Position numbers and translations under genes: made by a program
In this document: positions 9,581 through 18,839 of the stretch, piece after piece
Numbering within the stretch: the stretch's first letter is position 1
Layout: each line of letters opens with the position of its first letter
Assembly (NCBI RefSeq): GCF_030291135.1
Contig: NZ_CP127409.1
Coordinates: forward strand, 248,001-312,000
Direction of reading: 5' to 3'
DNA from: Rhodanobacter thiooxydans
Lineage (GTDB): Bacteria > Pseudomonadota > Gammaproteobacteria > Xanthomonadales > Rhodanobacteraceae
Length of the DNA stretch: 64,000 bases
The notes under the pieces: generated by a model
Told to the model about the DNA's origin: nothing
The model's input: the letters and a program-made list of their open reading frames with translations, nothing else
The model's database searches: none

Positions 9581-10462
9581 TCAGCGGCGCCGCCGCGCGC
9601 CCACGCCGCTGACCGCGACCAGTCCCAGCAGCACGAACACGATGCCGAGCAGTTCCATCGCCGACGGCTGCTCGTGCAGGATCAGCCAGGCCAGCAGCAC
9701 GCTGACGATCGGCACGCCCAGGCTGGACACGCTGGCTACCGTGGTCGGTAGCCGCTGCAGCACGATCGACCACAACCACCAGGCCAGGCTGGAGGCCAGC
9801 AGCACGCTGTAGGTCAGCCCGCCGATGAAGATCCAGTTCCACTCGATCGTGCGCTCCGGCACCGCCAGCGCGATCACGCCGAGCGCGCTGCCGCCCAGCA
9901 GCATCTGCCACGCCGTGAGGCTGAGTACCGACGGCGCGTGCCGCTGGAACAACCGCTTGCTGAGCACCGTGCCGGCGGCCCAGGTGATACCGCCGGCGAT
10001 CGCCAGCGTGGTGCTGAGCGTGCTGCCCATGTTGCGCCACGGCTCGATGATGCACAGCAATCCGAACGCGGCCAGCGCCAGCCCCAGCCAGTGCCGCGCG
10101 GTGGGCCGGTCGCCCAGCAGCAGCCAGGCCAGCAGCACCGCCCAGAACGGCATGGTGTAGGCCAACAGCGCCACGTGGCCGGCGCCGCCATCGAGCAGCG
10201 CCCACTGCTCCAGCCCCTGGAACGCGGTGGTCTGGCACAGCCCGATCAACAGCGTGGGCAGCAACGGCGGCGGGCGCAGCGATTGCCGCGACAGCAGCAG
10301 CGCGGCGAACAGCACGGCGGCGCCGAGCAGGTAGCGCAGCGCGGCGAAGTGGAACGGCCCGGCGTACGCCAGCACCTGTTTCATCACGACCCAGCTGTAG
10401 GCCCAGATCAGGATGGTGACGAGCAACGCGGACAGTGCGCCGCGTGATGGCGAGGGGGGCAT
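9581..10462 (-). CDS. EamA/DMT-family transporter
   Basis: A 293-residue inner-membrane protein with about ten hydrophobic helices in two internally related halves, the pattern of the EamA drug/metabolite transporter family. The substrate is unknown. It ends in a short basic tail (GARRRR). It is divergent from tag with about 80 nt between the starts. A second DMT protein, closer to RhtA, lies at 13356-14237. Confidence 0.85.
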   Translation of the reverse strand: MPPSPSRGALSALLVTILIWAYSWVVMKQVLAYAGPFHFAALRYLLGAAVLFAALLLSRQSLRPPPLLPTLLIGLCQTTAFQGLEQWALLDGGAGHVALLAYTMPFWAVLLAWLLLGDRPTARHWLGLALAAFGLLCIIEPWRNMGSTLSTTLAIAGGITWAAGTVLSKRLFQRHAPSVLSLTAWQMLLGGSALGVIALAVPERTIEWNWIFIGGLTYSVLLASSLAWWLWSIVLQRLPTTVASVSSLGVPIVSVLLAWLILHEQPSAMELLGIVFVLLGLVAVSGVGARRRR

Positions 10463-10541
10463 GGGAAACCGGTACGGAGTGGGGCGACAAGTCTAGCGGC
10501 CTGGGTTACGTTGTGCGCCACCCATCGACCTTCCGTCAGCC

Positions 10542-11123
10542 ATGACTGAGACCCCCGAACTTCAACGCTGCCACTGGGCCGCGGGCAGCGATGCGCTGAT
10601 GCGCAACTACCACGACACCGAGTGGGGCGTGCCGCTGCATGACGACCGCGCGCTGTTCGAGTTCCTCTGCCTTGAAGGCGCCCAGGCCGGCCTGTCCTGG
10701 CGTACCGTGCTGGCCAGGCGCGACAACTACCGCAAGGCCTTCCACGATTTCGAGATCGCCCGCGTCGCCGCGATGACCGACCGCGAACTGGAAGAGCGGT
10801 TGCTCGATCCGGGCATCATCCGCAATCGCCTGAAGGTCTGGTCCACCCGCGACAACGCAATCGCCGCAACGAAAGTGATCGTGGAATTCGGCAGTCTGGA
10901 CGGCTATCTGTGGTCGTTCGTCGACGGCAGGCCGCTGCGCAACCGCTGGCGCAGCCAGGCCGAGGTGCCGGCCAGCACGGCACTGTCCGACCGCATGAGC
11001 AAGGCGCTGAAGAAACGCGGTTTCCGCTTCGTCGGCAGCACCATCTGCTACTCGCTGCTGCAGGCCACCGGCATGATTGATGACCATCTGGTCGGCTGTT
11101 TCCGGCACAACGGGTCACGTTAG
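10542..11123 (+). CDS. tag: DNA-3-methyladenine glycosylase I
   Basis: Tag excises 3-methyladenine from alkylated DNA. The 193 residues match the family length (about 187-195). Family signatures are visible: the N-terminal RCHWA segment, YHDTEWGVPLHDDRALFEFL, EGAQAGLSWRTVL, and the C-terminal FVGSTICYSLLQATGMIDDH, which supplies the helix-hairpin-helix/zinc-associated part. The zinc-ligand pattern (N-terminal Cys and His, C-terminal His and Cys) appears intact. Confidence 0.95.
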   Translation: MTETPELQRCHWAAGSDALMRNYHDTEWGVPLHDDRALFEFLCLEGAQAGLSWRTVLARRDNYRKAFHDFEIARVAAMTDRELEERLLDPGIIRNRLKVWSTRDNAIAATKVIVEFGSLDGYLWSFVDGRPLRNRWRSQAEVPASTALSDRMSKALKKRGFRFVGSTICYSLLQATGMIDDHLVGCFRHNGSR

Positions 11124-11220
11124 GCCGCGTCGCAAAAAGTTTCGATCGGCGCCCGATGCGGGCAATGTGATGGCAAAAATGCCTAGTCGTTCACATAATC
11201 GTGAGGAATGATGACGGCTG

Positions 11221-11251
11221 TTGTTCAGCGCGTGAAATGCATGCTGAACAA
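11221..11251. repeat. inverted repeat in the gap before the Thr-rich gene
   Basis: TTGTTCAGC and GCTGAACAA (perfect 9-bp arms) flank a 13-nt spacer, about 180 nt upstream of the next start. It could be an operator or an RNA hairpin. The remainder of the 307-nt gap (11124-11430) shows nothing I can name. Confidence 0.4.
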
Positions 11252-11430
11252 GAGCGCTGTCGCCGCTTGTGCGCCGTGCGCGCATGACGCCAAGATGCAT
11301 GCAGAGACGTCGGCGGCATGCGAATCGGCCGTGCCATGAGGCGGATTCGGAACAGGGGCCTGCCTGCAGGGAAGCACACCGCGTCGTCTTGTCGGCATTC
11401 CGCCATCGTTGCATTCTCTGGAGCCATTCC

Positions 11431-12207
11431 ATGACATTCCGTCCTCTCAAACACACGCTGATCTGTGCTGCGGTGCTTGGTGCGTTGTCCCTCGCACCGG
11501 TGATGGCGCAAACCGCCGGCACCACGACGACCACGACCACCACCACGGCCACCCATGAATCGGTGACGTTGAGCAACCAGTTCGACACGTTCGCCGGTTC
11601 GACCACCAACGCGCAGGCCCTGGTGCAGGGGTTGCGCGACGGCACCGCGATCACGCTCACCGAGCCGGCGCCCACCACCGGCACCGGTACTACCACGGGC
11701 ACCACGACCACGGTGTCGACCACCTTCACCCCCGCCACCGGCCCGATGGGCTACGGCAACGTGAAGATCGCGCTGTCGCTGGCTGAAGCCAGCCTGGCCA
11801 AGGCCGGCATCACCGATCCGACCGCGGCCGAACTCGAGGCCGCGCTGAACGGTGGCACCCTGGTGCTGGCCGACGGCACCAGCATCGATCTCAACGGCGT
11901 GCTGGCCGCGCGCGCTGCCGGCGAAGGCTGGGGCCAGATCGCCAACAGCATGGGCTTCAAGCTGGGTGACGTGATGCGTTCGCCGAAGGCCGCCGGCAGC
12001 GCTTCGGCGAGCGCGCATGCGCACGCCGGCGTTTCGGTGACCAAGGTCGAGTTCGGCAAAAGCCACCTGGCTGACCGCCCGAGCGCGACCGACCACGCGG
12101 GCAAGCCCGATTTTGCCGGCAAGCCGGACTTCGCGAACAAGCCGACGATCCCGGATCGCCCGCAGATTCCGGACCATCCCACCCATGCAGGTCGCCCGGG
12201 CGGCTGA
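11431..12207 (+). CDS. Thr-rich exported low-complexity protein
   Basis: A 258-residue protein with a clear signal peptide ending near VMAQTAG. A run of nine threonines follows at about residues 30-39, and further TTTGTTTG-like stretches occur around residues 75-95. A central segment (about residues 110-190) looks foldable. The C-terminus is a Pro/Lys/Asp-rich degenerate repeat (GKPDFAGKPDFANKP, DRPQIPDHP). I do not recognise the family. The ATG at 11431 has TGGAG upstream. It is followed by a hairpin and then by a beta-barrel gene on the same strand, so the two may be functionally linked. Confidence 0.7.
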   Translation: MTFRPLKHTLICAAVLGALSLAPVMAQTAGTTTTTTTTTATHESVTLSNQFDTFAGSTTNAQALVQGLRDGTAITLTEPAPTTGTGTTTGTTTTVSTTFTPATGPMGYGNVKIALSLAEASLAKAGITDPTAAELEAALNGGTLVLADGTSIDLNGVLAARAAGEGWGQIANSMGFKLGDVMRSPKAAGSASASAHAHAGVSVTKVEFGKSHLADRPSATDHAGKPDFAGKPDFANKPTIPDRPQIPDHPTHAGRPGG

Positions 12208-12238
12208 TTCCGGGCTTCTCCGGCATGTCGTAATCCAT

Positions 12239-12265
12239 GCAGGCCCGGTGTGATGCCGGGCCTGC
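12239..12265 (+). terminator. hairpin downstream of the Thr-rich gene
   Basis: GCAGGCCCGG and CCGGGCCTGC form a 10-bp stem with a 7-nt loop, followed by a weak pyrimidine tract. It lies between the Thr-rich gene and the beta-barrel gene and may cause partial termination. Confidence 0.45.
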
Positions 12266-12296
12266 TGCCATATCTCTTTCAGCAAGGAAACTCTTC

Positions 12297-13136
12297 ATGC
12301 GCAACCCACAACACTGGATGATCGTCGGCGGACTGCTGCTGATCGGTGCGCCAGCGGCCCATGCCGCCACGTCGGGCAGCGACCAGTTCAGCCTTGCCGC
12401 AGGCGCCGACTACAGCAGCGGCAAGTACGGCACCGACACCACCACCGACATCTGGTCGGTGCCGGTGACGGCGGCGTACCAGACCGACCGCTGGACCTTC
12501 AAGCTCACCGTGCCGTACATCAACATCAGCGGCGCGGGCAACGTGATCCCCGGCGTGGGCAAGGTGAACAACGGCAACCCGCTTGGGCGCGGCCTTGGCC
12601 ACATCATCGGCGGTACCGGCGGCGGCAACACCACCACCACCTCCAGCGGTTCGGCCTCCGGCCTGGGCGACATCACGGCGTCAGCCGGCTACGAGCTGTT
12701 CACCAGCGCCGACCGCACCGCCGGCCTGGATCTCACCGGCAAGGTGAAATTCGGCACTGCCGACGAGAACAAGGGCCTGGGCACCGGCAAGAACGATTAC
12801 GGCCTCTCGCTGGATACCTACAAGGTTGTCGGCGACTGGACCGCGTTCGGTGGCGTGGGCTGGATGAAATACGGCAGCTCGCAGTACATCAAGCTGAAGA
12901 ACGGCTTCAACGCGAACATCGGTGCCGATTACAAACTCGGCCCCAGCGACAACATCGGCGCGTACTACTACTACCGCGAGCGGATCGCCGATGGCGGCGC
13001 CCCGCAAAGCGAAGTCACCGGCTACTGGAACCACAAGTTCAACGACAGCCTGCGCGTGCAGGCCTACGCGCTTGCCGGCTTCGCCAACGGCAGTCCGGAT
13101 TACGGCGTGGGCGCGTCGCTGAAGTACAGCTTCTGA
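12297..13136 (+). CDS. outer-membrane beta-barrel protein
   Basis: A 279-residue protein with a signal peptide (cleavage near AHAATSG). Alternating amphipathic strands follow, rich in Tyr/Gly/Asp turns, ending in a C-terminal aromatic residue (SLKYSF), the usual signature of an outer-membrane barrel recognised by BamA. A Gly/Thr/Ser-rich loop (GGTGGGNTTTTSSGSASG) sits near residue 110. It resembles the small putative transporter barrels of Xanthomonads; cargo unknown. AAGGAA precedes the ATG. A hairpin follows the stop. Confidence 0.75.
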   Translation: MRNPQHWMIVGGLLLIGAPAAHAATSGSDQFSLAAGADYSSGKYGTDTTTDIWSVPVTAAYQTDRWTFKLTVPYINISGAGNVIPGVGKVNNGNPLGRGLGHIIGGTGGGNTTTTSSGSASGLGDITASAGYELFTSADRTAGLDLTGKVKFGTADENKGLGTGKNDYGLSLDTYKVVGDWTAFGGVGWMKYGSSQYIKLKNGFNANIGADYKLGPSDNIGAYYYYRERIADGGAPQSEVTGYWNHKFNDSLRVQAYALAGFANGSPDYGVGASLKYSF

Positions 13137-13142
13137 TCGACC

Positions 13143-13171
13143 GGGCTTCGTGCGCCTTGCGCACGAAGCCC
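13143..13171 (+). terminator. terminator-like hairpin after the barrel gene
   Basis: GGGCTTCGTGCG and CGCACGAAGCCC form a perfect 12-bp stem with a 5-nt loop, 7 nt after the stop codon. There is no T-tract. It probably terminates the barrel transcript. Confidence 0.55.
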
Positions 13172-13355
13172 GCATGCGGGTGTGTTATTTGCGCCGCGAT
13201 GCGTGCATGGCGGTGAGGGGCCGTGCCGCGGGATACGCGGCACGGCTGGCCGATCGGTGGACCCCCCAGGTGTGCGCAGCCCTGCGGGTGACAGCGGTGG
13301 GCTTTGCGCACGGCGACGGGCATCATTGGCCACCCGTTTCCTGCCGGCTTTGTCC

Positions 13356-14237
13356 GTGTCCCCACGTTCCGATTACGCCCCGGTGCTGTTCGCCGTCGCC
13401 ATGCTGCTGGTCAGCATGGTGTCGTACCAGTGCGGCGCCGCGCTGGCCAAGCAGCTGTTTCCGCTGATCGGCGCGCAGGGCGCCACGGCGTGCCGGCTGG
13501 GGCTGGGTGCGCTGATCCTGCTGCTGGTGCGGCGACCCTGGCGTTCGCCGCGACGCGTGCGCGACGTGCGCGCGCTATGGGGTTACGGCCTGTCGATCGG
13601 CGCGATGAACCTGGTGTTCTACATGTCGCTGCGCACGATTCCGCTGGGCATCGCGGTGGCGCTCGAATTCACCGGGCCGCTCGCGCTGGCGTTGTTCGGC
13701 TCGCGCCGGTGGCTGGATTTCGCGTGGATCGCGCTGGTGCTGGCGGGGTTGGCCCTGCTGCTGCCGCTGCGCGCCCAGGCACAGGCGCTCGATCCAGTGG
13801 GCATGATGTATGCGCTGGCCGCGGGCGTGGGCTGGGCGCTGTACATCGTGCTGGGCCAGAGGGCGGGTGCAGCGCATGGCGCGGACACGGTGACCCTGGG
13901 TACCTGCATCGCGGCATTGCTGGCCATTCCGTTCGGGGTCGTGCACGCGGGCAGCGCGCTGTTCGCGCCGGCGCTGCTGCCGCTGGCGCTGGGCGTGGCG
14001 GTGCTCAGTTCGGCCTTGCCGTATTCGCTGGAGATGCTGGCGCTGACCCGCCTGCCCACGCGCACGTTCGGCACCTTGCTGAGCCTGGAGCCGGCCATCG
14101 CGGCCGTCGCCGGCGTCGGCTTTCTCGGCGAGCAGCTGAGCGCGCTGCAGTGGCTGGCGATCGCGGCGATCATCGTGGCCGCGGCCGGCACGGCACTGAG
14201 CGTGCGCCAGCCGGTGGCCGAGCCGCCGCCCAACTGA
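13356..14237 (+). CDS. RhtA-like threonine/homoserine exporter (EamA family)
   Basis: An inner-membrane exporter with about ten helices. The N-terminal region (SYQCGAALAKQLFPLIGAQG) closely follows E. coli RhtA (YbiF), the threonine/homoserine efflux protein, so the same role is likely. That assignment rests on remembered family sequence. The start is uncertain: GTG 13356 (293 residues) or TTG 13350 best match RhtA length, and no ATG lies between the upstream hairpin and the first helix except one that would add about 58 unlikely residues. Confidence 0.78.
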   Translation: MSPRSDYAPVLFAVAMLLVSMVSYQCGAALAKQLFPLIGAQGATACRLGLGALILLLVRRPWRSPRRVRDVRALWGYGLSIGAMNLVFYMSLRTIPLGIAVALEFTGPLALALFGSRRWLDFAWIALVLAGLALLLPLRAQAQALDPVGMMYALAAGVGWALYIVLGQRAGAAHGADTVTLGTCIAALLAIPFGVVHAGSALFAPALLPLALGVAVLSSALPYSLEMLALTRLPTRTFGTLLSLEPAIAAVAGVGFLGEQLSALQWLAIAAIIVAAAGTALSVRQPVAEPPPN

Positions 14238-14348
14238 GCACCCACGTTCGCTTCGTCGACGACCGGGCACGGCCTGGCGCAAGACGCTGGCGACTTCGCC
14301 GTGCATGCGACTTCAATGCGGCTCCGACCCCACCTGAGGACAAGGCGC

Positions 14349-14855
14349 ATGAAGAAGATCGTGATGGCTTCCGGTTTGTGGATGGTGCTGGCATGTGCAA
14401 GCCTGCCGGGCACGGCACGGGCCGCCGATGACGTCCAGGCAAAGGCGCAGATCGGGCAACTGGTCGAGCGCTTCCAGGCCGCCATCATCGCGCACGACAA
14501 GACGGCGCTCGAAGGGATGTTCGTTGCCGACGGCGGTTCCTGGTTCGAGGTGCTGGGCGAGGATGCCTACCGGCAGATCAAGGCGAAGAAGCCGGATCTG
14601 TCGCGCGTCCACGCCGACAACTATCGCCACTTCGCCGCCTTCATCGGCGACAGCAAGCAGCGCATCGAGGAGCAGTTCTCCAACGTGCGCATCCAGACCG
14701 ACGGCGCGGTGGCGTCGGTGTACTTCGACTTCATCTTCCTGGTTGATGGCAGGCGCAACAACGTCGGCAGCGAAACCTGGCAGCTGGTGCACACGGGCGA
14801 GGGCTGGAAGATCAGCGCGATGGCCTATTCGAGCTATCCGGATCGCACGCGTTAA
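14349..14855 (+). CDS. exported NTF2/SnoaL-like protein
   Basis: A 168-residue protein with a signal peptide (MKKIVMASG start, cleavage near ARAADD). The rest has the alpha+beta pattern of the SnoaL/NTF2 cone fold: an early helix IGQLVERFQAAIIAHD, then FVADGGSWFEVLG and a late GWKISAMAYSS strand. Members bind or isomerise small ligands, but many are uncharacterised. GAGGA lies before the ATG. It sits 45 nt upstream of a LytS-type kinase gene and may share its transcript. Confidence 0.7.
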   Translation: MKKIVMASGLWMVLACASLPGTARAADDVQAKAQIGQLVERFQAAIIAHDKTALEGMFVADGGSWFEVLGEDAYRQIKAKKPDLSRVHADNYRHFAAFIGDSKQRIEEQFSNVRIQTDGAVASVYFDFIFLVDGRRNNVGSETWQLVHTGEGWKISAMAYSSYPDRTR

Positions 14856-14900
14856 AGTGGCGAACAGGGCGTGGGCCGCGCGCCGTTTCAGGGAATCCAC

Positions 14901-15968
14901 ATGATGCGTGTCGCCACCGCCCGTGAGGGGGCGGCTTCCATCTGGCTGCCGTGGCTGGCCGGCGCACCGCTGGTGCTGTGCATGACGGTGATGGCCTTGC
15001 CGGAGATCGGCCACGGCCATGCGCTGGCGTTTCGCGGCGTGTATGCGCTTGCCTACCTGCTGTGGACGCTGCCGCTGGTCGTCGTGCAGCGTGCGCTGCA
15101 GCGTCGCGTGTCGTGGCCGGTGAGCGTGCTCGCGCTGCTGGCGCTGACCTACCTGATGTCGATCGCCAACAACGCGCTGGCCCTGCTGCTGGCGGTGCAC
15201 TGGAAGGCGGTGCCGGCGTATGACTGGCATCGCCTGTTCGGCGGGCTGGACGGCTGCTGGCTGGCGCTGATCGCGTTCTGCGCGATCCATGCCGTGGTCG
15301 ATCGCTACCGCGCGCTGGAGGCCGAGCGCGAGCGCGTACGCGAGGCACTGGCGCTGGCCCGTGACGCCGAGTTGCGCGCGTTGCGCTACCAGCTGCATCC
15401 GCACTTCCTGTTCAACACGCTCAATGCCGTCTCCACCTTGGTCGCCGAGCAGCGCGGCGCCGATGCCAACCGCATGCTGGCGCGCCTGGCCGACCTGCTG
15501 CGCGCCACGCTGGAACGCAGCGAGGTGCACGAGGTGTCGCTGGCCGAGGAACTGGCGCTGACCGGTCACTACCTGGACATCGAGAAGATCCGGCTGGGCG
15601 ACCGGCTGACCCTGGACCTGCGGGTCGGCGCCGACTTGTTGCACGCCGCGGTGCCCGCGCTGTTGCTGCAGCCGCTGGTGGAGAATGCGATTCGCCACGG
15701 CATCGCGTCGCGCGCCGAGGGCGGACGGCTGGCCTTGCACGTCGAACGCGTGGACGGGCGCCTGCATCTGCGCCTGCGCAACAACGGCGTGGCGTCGGTG
15801 GCCGGAACCGATGCGGGGTCACGCTCAGCGATCGGCCTGAGCAATGTGCGTGAACGGCTCGCGCATCTCTATGGCGCCGGGCATGACTTCGATTTTTCAC
15901 TCGCGGCCAATGGCGATTGCACGGTCGAGATCAGCCTGCCGTTCCGCACGCTGGCGGCGGCGGCATGA
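14901..15968 (+). CDS. LytS/AlgZ-type sensor histidine kinase
   Basis: A 355-residue membrane kinase. Four hydrophobic helices occupy about residues 15-135, followed by a helical linker (ALEAERERVREAL). The His_kinase domain then has the phospho-acceptor histidine in YQLHPHFLFNTLNAVSTL, and the ATP-binding N-box is LLQPLVENAIRHG. This is the LytS/YehU/AlgZ class that partners LytTR response regulators. The regulator gene overlaps its stop by 4 nt (ATGA), so they form one two-component system. AGGGA precedes ATG 14901; ATG 14904 is an alternative. The input signal is unknown. Confidence 0.9.
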   Translation: MMRVATAREGAASIWLPWLAGAPLVLCMTVMALPEIGHGHALAFRGVYALAYLLWTLPLVVVQRALQRRVSWPVSVLALLALTYLMSIANNALALLLAVHWKAVPAYDWHRLFGGLDGCWLALIAFCAIHAVVDRYRALEAERERVREALALARDAELRALRYQLHPHFLFNTLNAVSTLVAEQRGADANRMLARLADLLRATLERSEVHEVSLAEELALTGHYLDIEKIRLGDRLTLDLRVGADLLHAAVPALLLQPLVENAIRHGIASRAEGGRLALHVERVDGRLHLRLRNNGVASVAGTDAGSRSAIGLSNVRERLAHLYGAGHDFDFSLAANGDCTVEISLPFRTLAAAA

Positions 15969-16708
15969 AGCTGCGCGTGCTCATCGTCGACGACGAACCG
16001 CTGGCACGCGGCGGCGTGCGCGCCCGGCTGGCCGACCATGCCGACGTCACCGTGGTCGGCGAATGCAGCGATGGCCCCACGGCGCTCGCCGCGCTGCAGT
16101 CGCAATCGCCGGACCTGGTCTTCATCGACGTGGAGATGCCGGGCCTGAGCGGACTGGAGGTGCTGGAAGCCGTGCCATCGCAGCAGCGTCCGCTGGTGGT
16201 GCTGCTGACCGCTTACGAGCAATTCGCGCTGCGCGCGTTCGAACTGCGTGCGCTGGATTACCTGCTGAAGCCGATCGACGACGATCGTTTCGCCGATGCG
16301 CTGGACCGCGCGCGGCAGGCGCTGGCGCTGCGTCGTGGTGCCGGGGCTGCTGCGCAGGTGCCGCGTTACGCCACGCGTTTCCAGGTGCGGCTCGGCCATC
16401 GCGTGCAACTGGTGCATGCGGACGCGATCGACTGGATCGAGGCGCAGGGCGACTACGCCGGCCTGCACGTGGGTGGCCAGCTGCACCTGTTGCGCGAGCC
16501 GCTGCAGCGGCTGGGCCACCGGCTCGATCCGGCGCGGTTCGCCCGCATCCACCGTTCGAGCATCGTGCGGCTGGATCGGGTGGCGGAGTTGCAGGCGCTG
16601 TCCAACCGCGACCATCTGCTGCGTCTGCGCGACGGCACCGTGCTGCGCGCCAGCCGTACCTACGTCGATGCGTTGCGCGCGGCGCTGCTGGCCGGCGAAC
16701 CCGCCTAG
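15965..16708 (+). CDS. LytTR-family response regulator
   Basis: A 247-residue regulator. An N-terminal receiver domain carries acidic residues in VDDEP, the phospho-acceptor Asp in LVFIDVEMPGLSG near residue 60, and a late Lys in LLKPID. The C-terminal LytTR DNA-binding domain (about residues 140-240) contains IDWIEAQGDYAGLHV and FARIHRSSIVRLDRV. It is the partner of the upstream kinase, through the 4-nt overlap and the known LytS/LytTR and AlgZ/AlgR pairing. Confidence 0.92.
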   Translation: MKLRVLIVDDEPLARGGVRARLADHADVTVVGECSDGPTALAALQSQSPDLVFIDVEMPGLSGLEVLEAVPSQQRPLVVLLTAYEQFALRAFELRALDYLLKPIDDDRFADALDRARQALALRRGAGAAAQVPRYATRFQVRLGHRVQLVHADAIDWIEAQGDYAGLHVGGQLHLLREPLQRLGHRLDPARFARIHRSSIVRLDRVAELQALSNRDHLLRLRDGTVLRASRTYVDALRAALLAGEPA

Positions 16709-16831
16709 CGGTGCAAACCAGGCTGTTGTCATGCGATTGCCCGCCGTTTGCCCCGGCCTTGCCCGCATCGACGCGGTTCGTTTTGCCAGACTCCAGGCCT
16801 CCCACGCTTCACCACCCCACCAGGAAGCACC

Positions 16832-17959
16832 ATGCAGCGACTCCCCGGACTGGACCTGCTGCGCGCCTGGGCGATCGTGTGGGTGATGCTGTTCCATTCC
16901 TACATCGTGGGCGGCGTCGGCGAGCAGGTCGCCTGGCTGGCGAACTACGGCTGGATGGGCGTGGACCTGTTCTTCGTGCTCAGCGGCTATCTGATCGGCT
17001 ACCAGCTGCTCGCGCCGCTGGGTCGTGGTGAACCGCTGGCGTGGCGGGATTTCTACCGTCGCCGCGGGTTCCGCATCCTGCCGGCGTTTCTTGCGGTGCT
17101 GGCGGTGTACGTCGCCTGGCCGGCGGCGCGCGAGGCGCCGGGTCTGCAGCCGGCCTGGCAGTTCCTCAGCTTCACCCTCAACCTGCTGATCGACTACCAG
17201 CACAACCAGGCGTTCTCGCATGCGTGGTCGCTGTGCGTGGAGGAACATTTCTACCTGGTGTTCCCGTGGCTGGCCTGGTGGCTGATGCGGCGCCCTTCGC
17301 CGCGCCGCGCGCTGGCGGTGGGCCTGGGCGTGGTCGGTTTCGGGATGATCGTGCGCGGCTACGTGTGGCTGCACGACATGGCGCCGGTGCGCGAGATGGC
17401 CGGGCCGGCGTTCGGACTGCGCTTCGTCGAAGACATCTATTACCCGACCTGGGCGCGGCTGGACGGTTTGCTCGCAGGCGTGGCGCTGGCGGCGTTGCGG
17501 GTCCGTCGACCGCAGGCATGGATGCGCTGGCAGACGCATCGCGGCCGCCTGTTCGTGGCGGCTGCCGGGCTGTTCGCGCTGGCCTTGTGGCTGTTCCGCG
17601 ATCGCCTGGGGTTCTGGCCGTCGGTGCTCGGTTATCCGCTGCTGTCGCTGGCGCTGGCCCTGGGGGTGATGGCCGCCATCGGCTTGCCCGCGCGCTGGCA
17701 GGTGCCGGGTGCGGGCTGGCTGGCGCGGATTTCCTACAGCCTCTACCTCAGCCACAAGCTGGCGCTGCATGCGGTGGCGACCTGGCTTGTGCAGCCCGGG
17801 CAGGTGCACGGGCTGGCAGTGTTCGCGCTGTACGCCCTGGGCGTGCTGGCCGTCGGCGCCACGCTGCACTACGTGGTGGAACAGCCGTTCCTGCGCTGGC
17901 GCGATCGCATCGATACCCGGCAGCTGGCGCAAGTGGCGCCTGCTGCCGTCGCTTCGTGA
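16832..17959 (+). CDS. acyltransferase 3 family membrane protein
   Basis: A 375-residue polytopic inner-membrane acyltransferase. It starts with the signature LDLLRAWAIVWVMLFH and continues with WMGVDLFFVLSGYLIG and YRRRGFRILP, all typical of the OafA/NodX-like acyltransferase 3 family, followed by about ten helices. Such enzymes O-acylate surface polysaccharides or other envelope glycans; the acceptor is unknown. AGGAAG precedes the ATG. It converges on bioC with a 1-nt gap. Confidence 0.88.
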   Translation: MQRLPGLDLLRAWAIVWVMLFHSYIVGGVGEQVAWLANYGWMGVDLFFVLSGYLIGYQLLAPLGRGEPLAWRDFYRRRGFRILPAFLAVLAVYVAWPAAREAPGLQPAWQFLSFTLNLLIDYQHNQAFSHAWSLCVEEHFYLVFPWLAWWLMRRPSPRRALAVGLGVVGFGMIVRGYVWLHDMAPVREMAGPAFGLRFVEDIYYPTWARLDGLLAGVALAALRVRRPQAWMRWQTHRGRLFVAAAGLFALALWLFRDRLGFWPSVLGYPLLSLALALGVMAAIGLPARWQVPGAGWLARISYSLYLSHKLALHAVATWLVQPGQVHGLAVFALYALGVLAVGATLHYVVEQPFLRWRDRIDTRQLAQVAPAAVAS

Positions 17960-17960
17960 A

Positions 17961-18839
17961 TCAACGCCGCCGCGAGCCGCGCAGGCTGTCGATCGAGAAG
18001 GTGGCCACCTCGCCGCCGGGCACCCGGCGCGGCTGGCCGACCGGCGGACCCCAGGCGTGCGCGCTGACCACTTCCCAGGTGGCCGGAATGCGCCCGTCCC
18101 GGCGCATGCTTTCGTACGCAGCCAGCATGCGCCGGTAGCGCGCCTTGCCGGTGAGGCCGCGGGCACGTGCGCGGTCGGCGTTGGTGGCGCCCAGGCCACG
18201 CAGTTCTTCCAGGAGCTTGCGTGGCTCGCTGTAGGTGAGGGTGTAACGGAACACGTCCAGCACCGGGTCGCGCAGGCCGGCGTTGAGCATGGCGTCGCCG
18301 ACGTCGTGCATGTCGAGGAAGCGGCCCACGTGTGGCTGCTGGTCGGCTTCGGCCCAGGCCGCGCGCAGCTCCATCAGGGTATCCGGGCCGAAGCTGGAGA
18401 ACGCCATGAAGCCGCCGGGCTTGAGCACGCGCATGCATTCGCCGAACAGCGCCGGCAGGTCGTCGACCCACTGGAAGCACAGGTTGGAATACAGCACGTC
18501 CACGCTGTGGTCGGCTAGCGGCAGGTGGGTGGCTTCGGCGCAGACGCGGCGGAACGGTTTCAGCCAGCTGTTGTGCTGCTTCGCCGCGCGCAGCATCGGC
18601 AACGCCAGGTCGACTGCGATCACCTCGGCCTTGGGGTATTTCTGCTTCAGCAGCGCGCTGCCGCGGCCGGTGCCGGCGCCGACGTCGACCACGCGCAGCG
18701 GCGTTTCCAGGTAGAAACCCAGCCGTTCGAGCAGGGCATCGCCCACTTCGCGCTGCAGCGCATCGTGCTGTTCGTAGCTGCCGGCGGCGTGGCCGAAGTT
18801 GCGGCGCACGCGCTGTTGGTCGAGTTGGAAGTCGCTCAT
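17961..18839 (-). CDS. bioC: malonyl-ACP O-methyltransferase BioC
   Basis: BioC methylates malonyl-ACP so that the fatty-acid machinery can build the pimeloyl chain of biotin. The 292 residues hold a SAM-binding motif VVDVGAGTGRGS near residue 50 and the BioC-like opening VRRNFGHAAGSYEQHDALQ. The later LYSNLCFQWVDDLPALF segment is typical of the family. Its ATG overlaps the bioH stop by 4 nt. It is the last gene of the bio operon. Confidence 0.94.
   Translation of the reverse strand: MSDFQLDQQRVRRNFGHAAGSYEQHDALQREVGDALLERLGFYLETPLRVVDVGAGTGRGSALLKQKYPKAEVIAVDLALPMLRAAKQHNSWLKPFRRVCAEATHLPLADHSVDVLYSNLCFQWVDDLPALFGECMRVLKPGGFMAFSSFGPDTLMELRAAWAEADQQPHVGRFLDMHDVGDAMLNAGLRDPVLDVFRYTLTYSEPRKLLEELRGLGATNADRARARGLTGKARYRRMLAAYESMRRDGRIPATWEVVSAHAWGPPVGQPRRVPGGEVATFSIDSLRGSRRR

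Noticed and set aside
15869-18199. Minus-strand open frame of about 780 codons
   Set aside because: Runs antisense across the response regulator and acyltransferase genes and into bioC; Arg/Gln/His-rich shadow.
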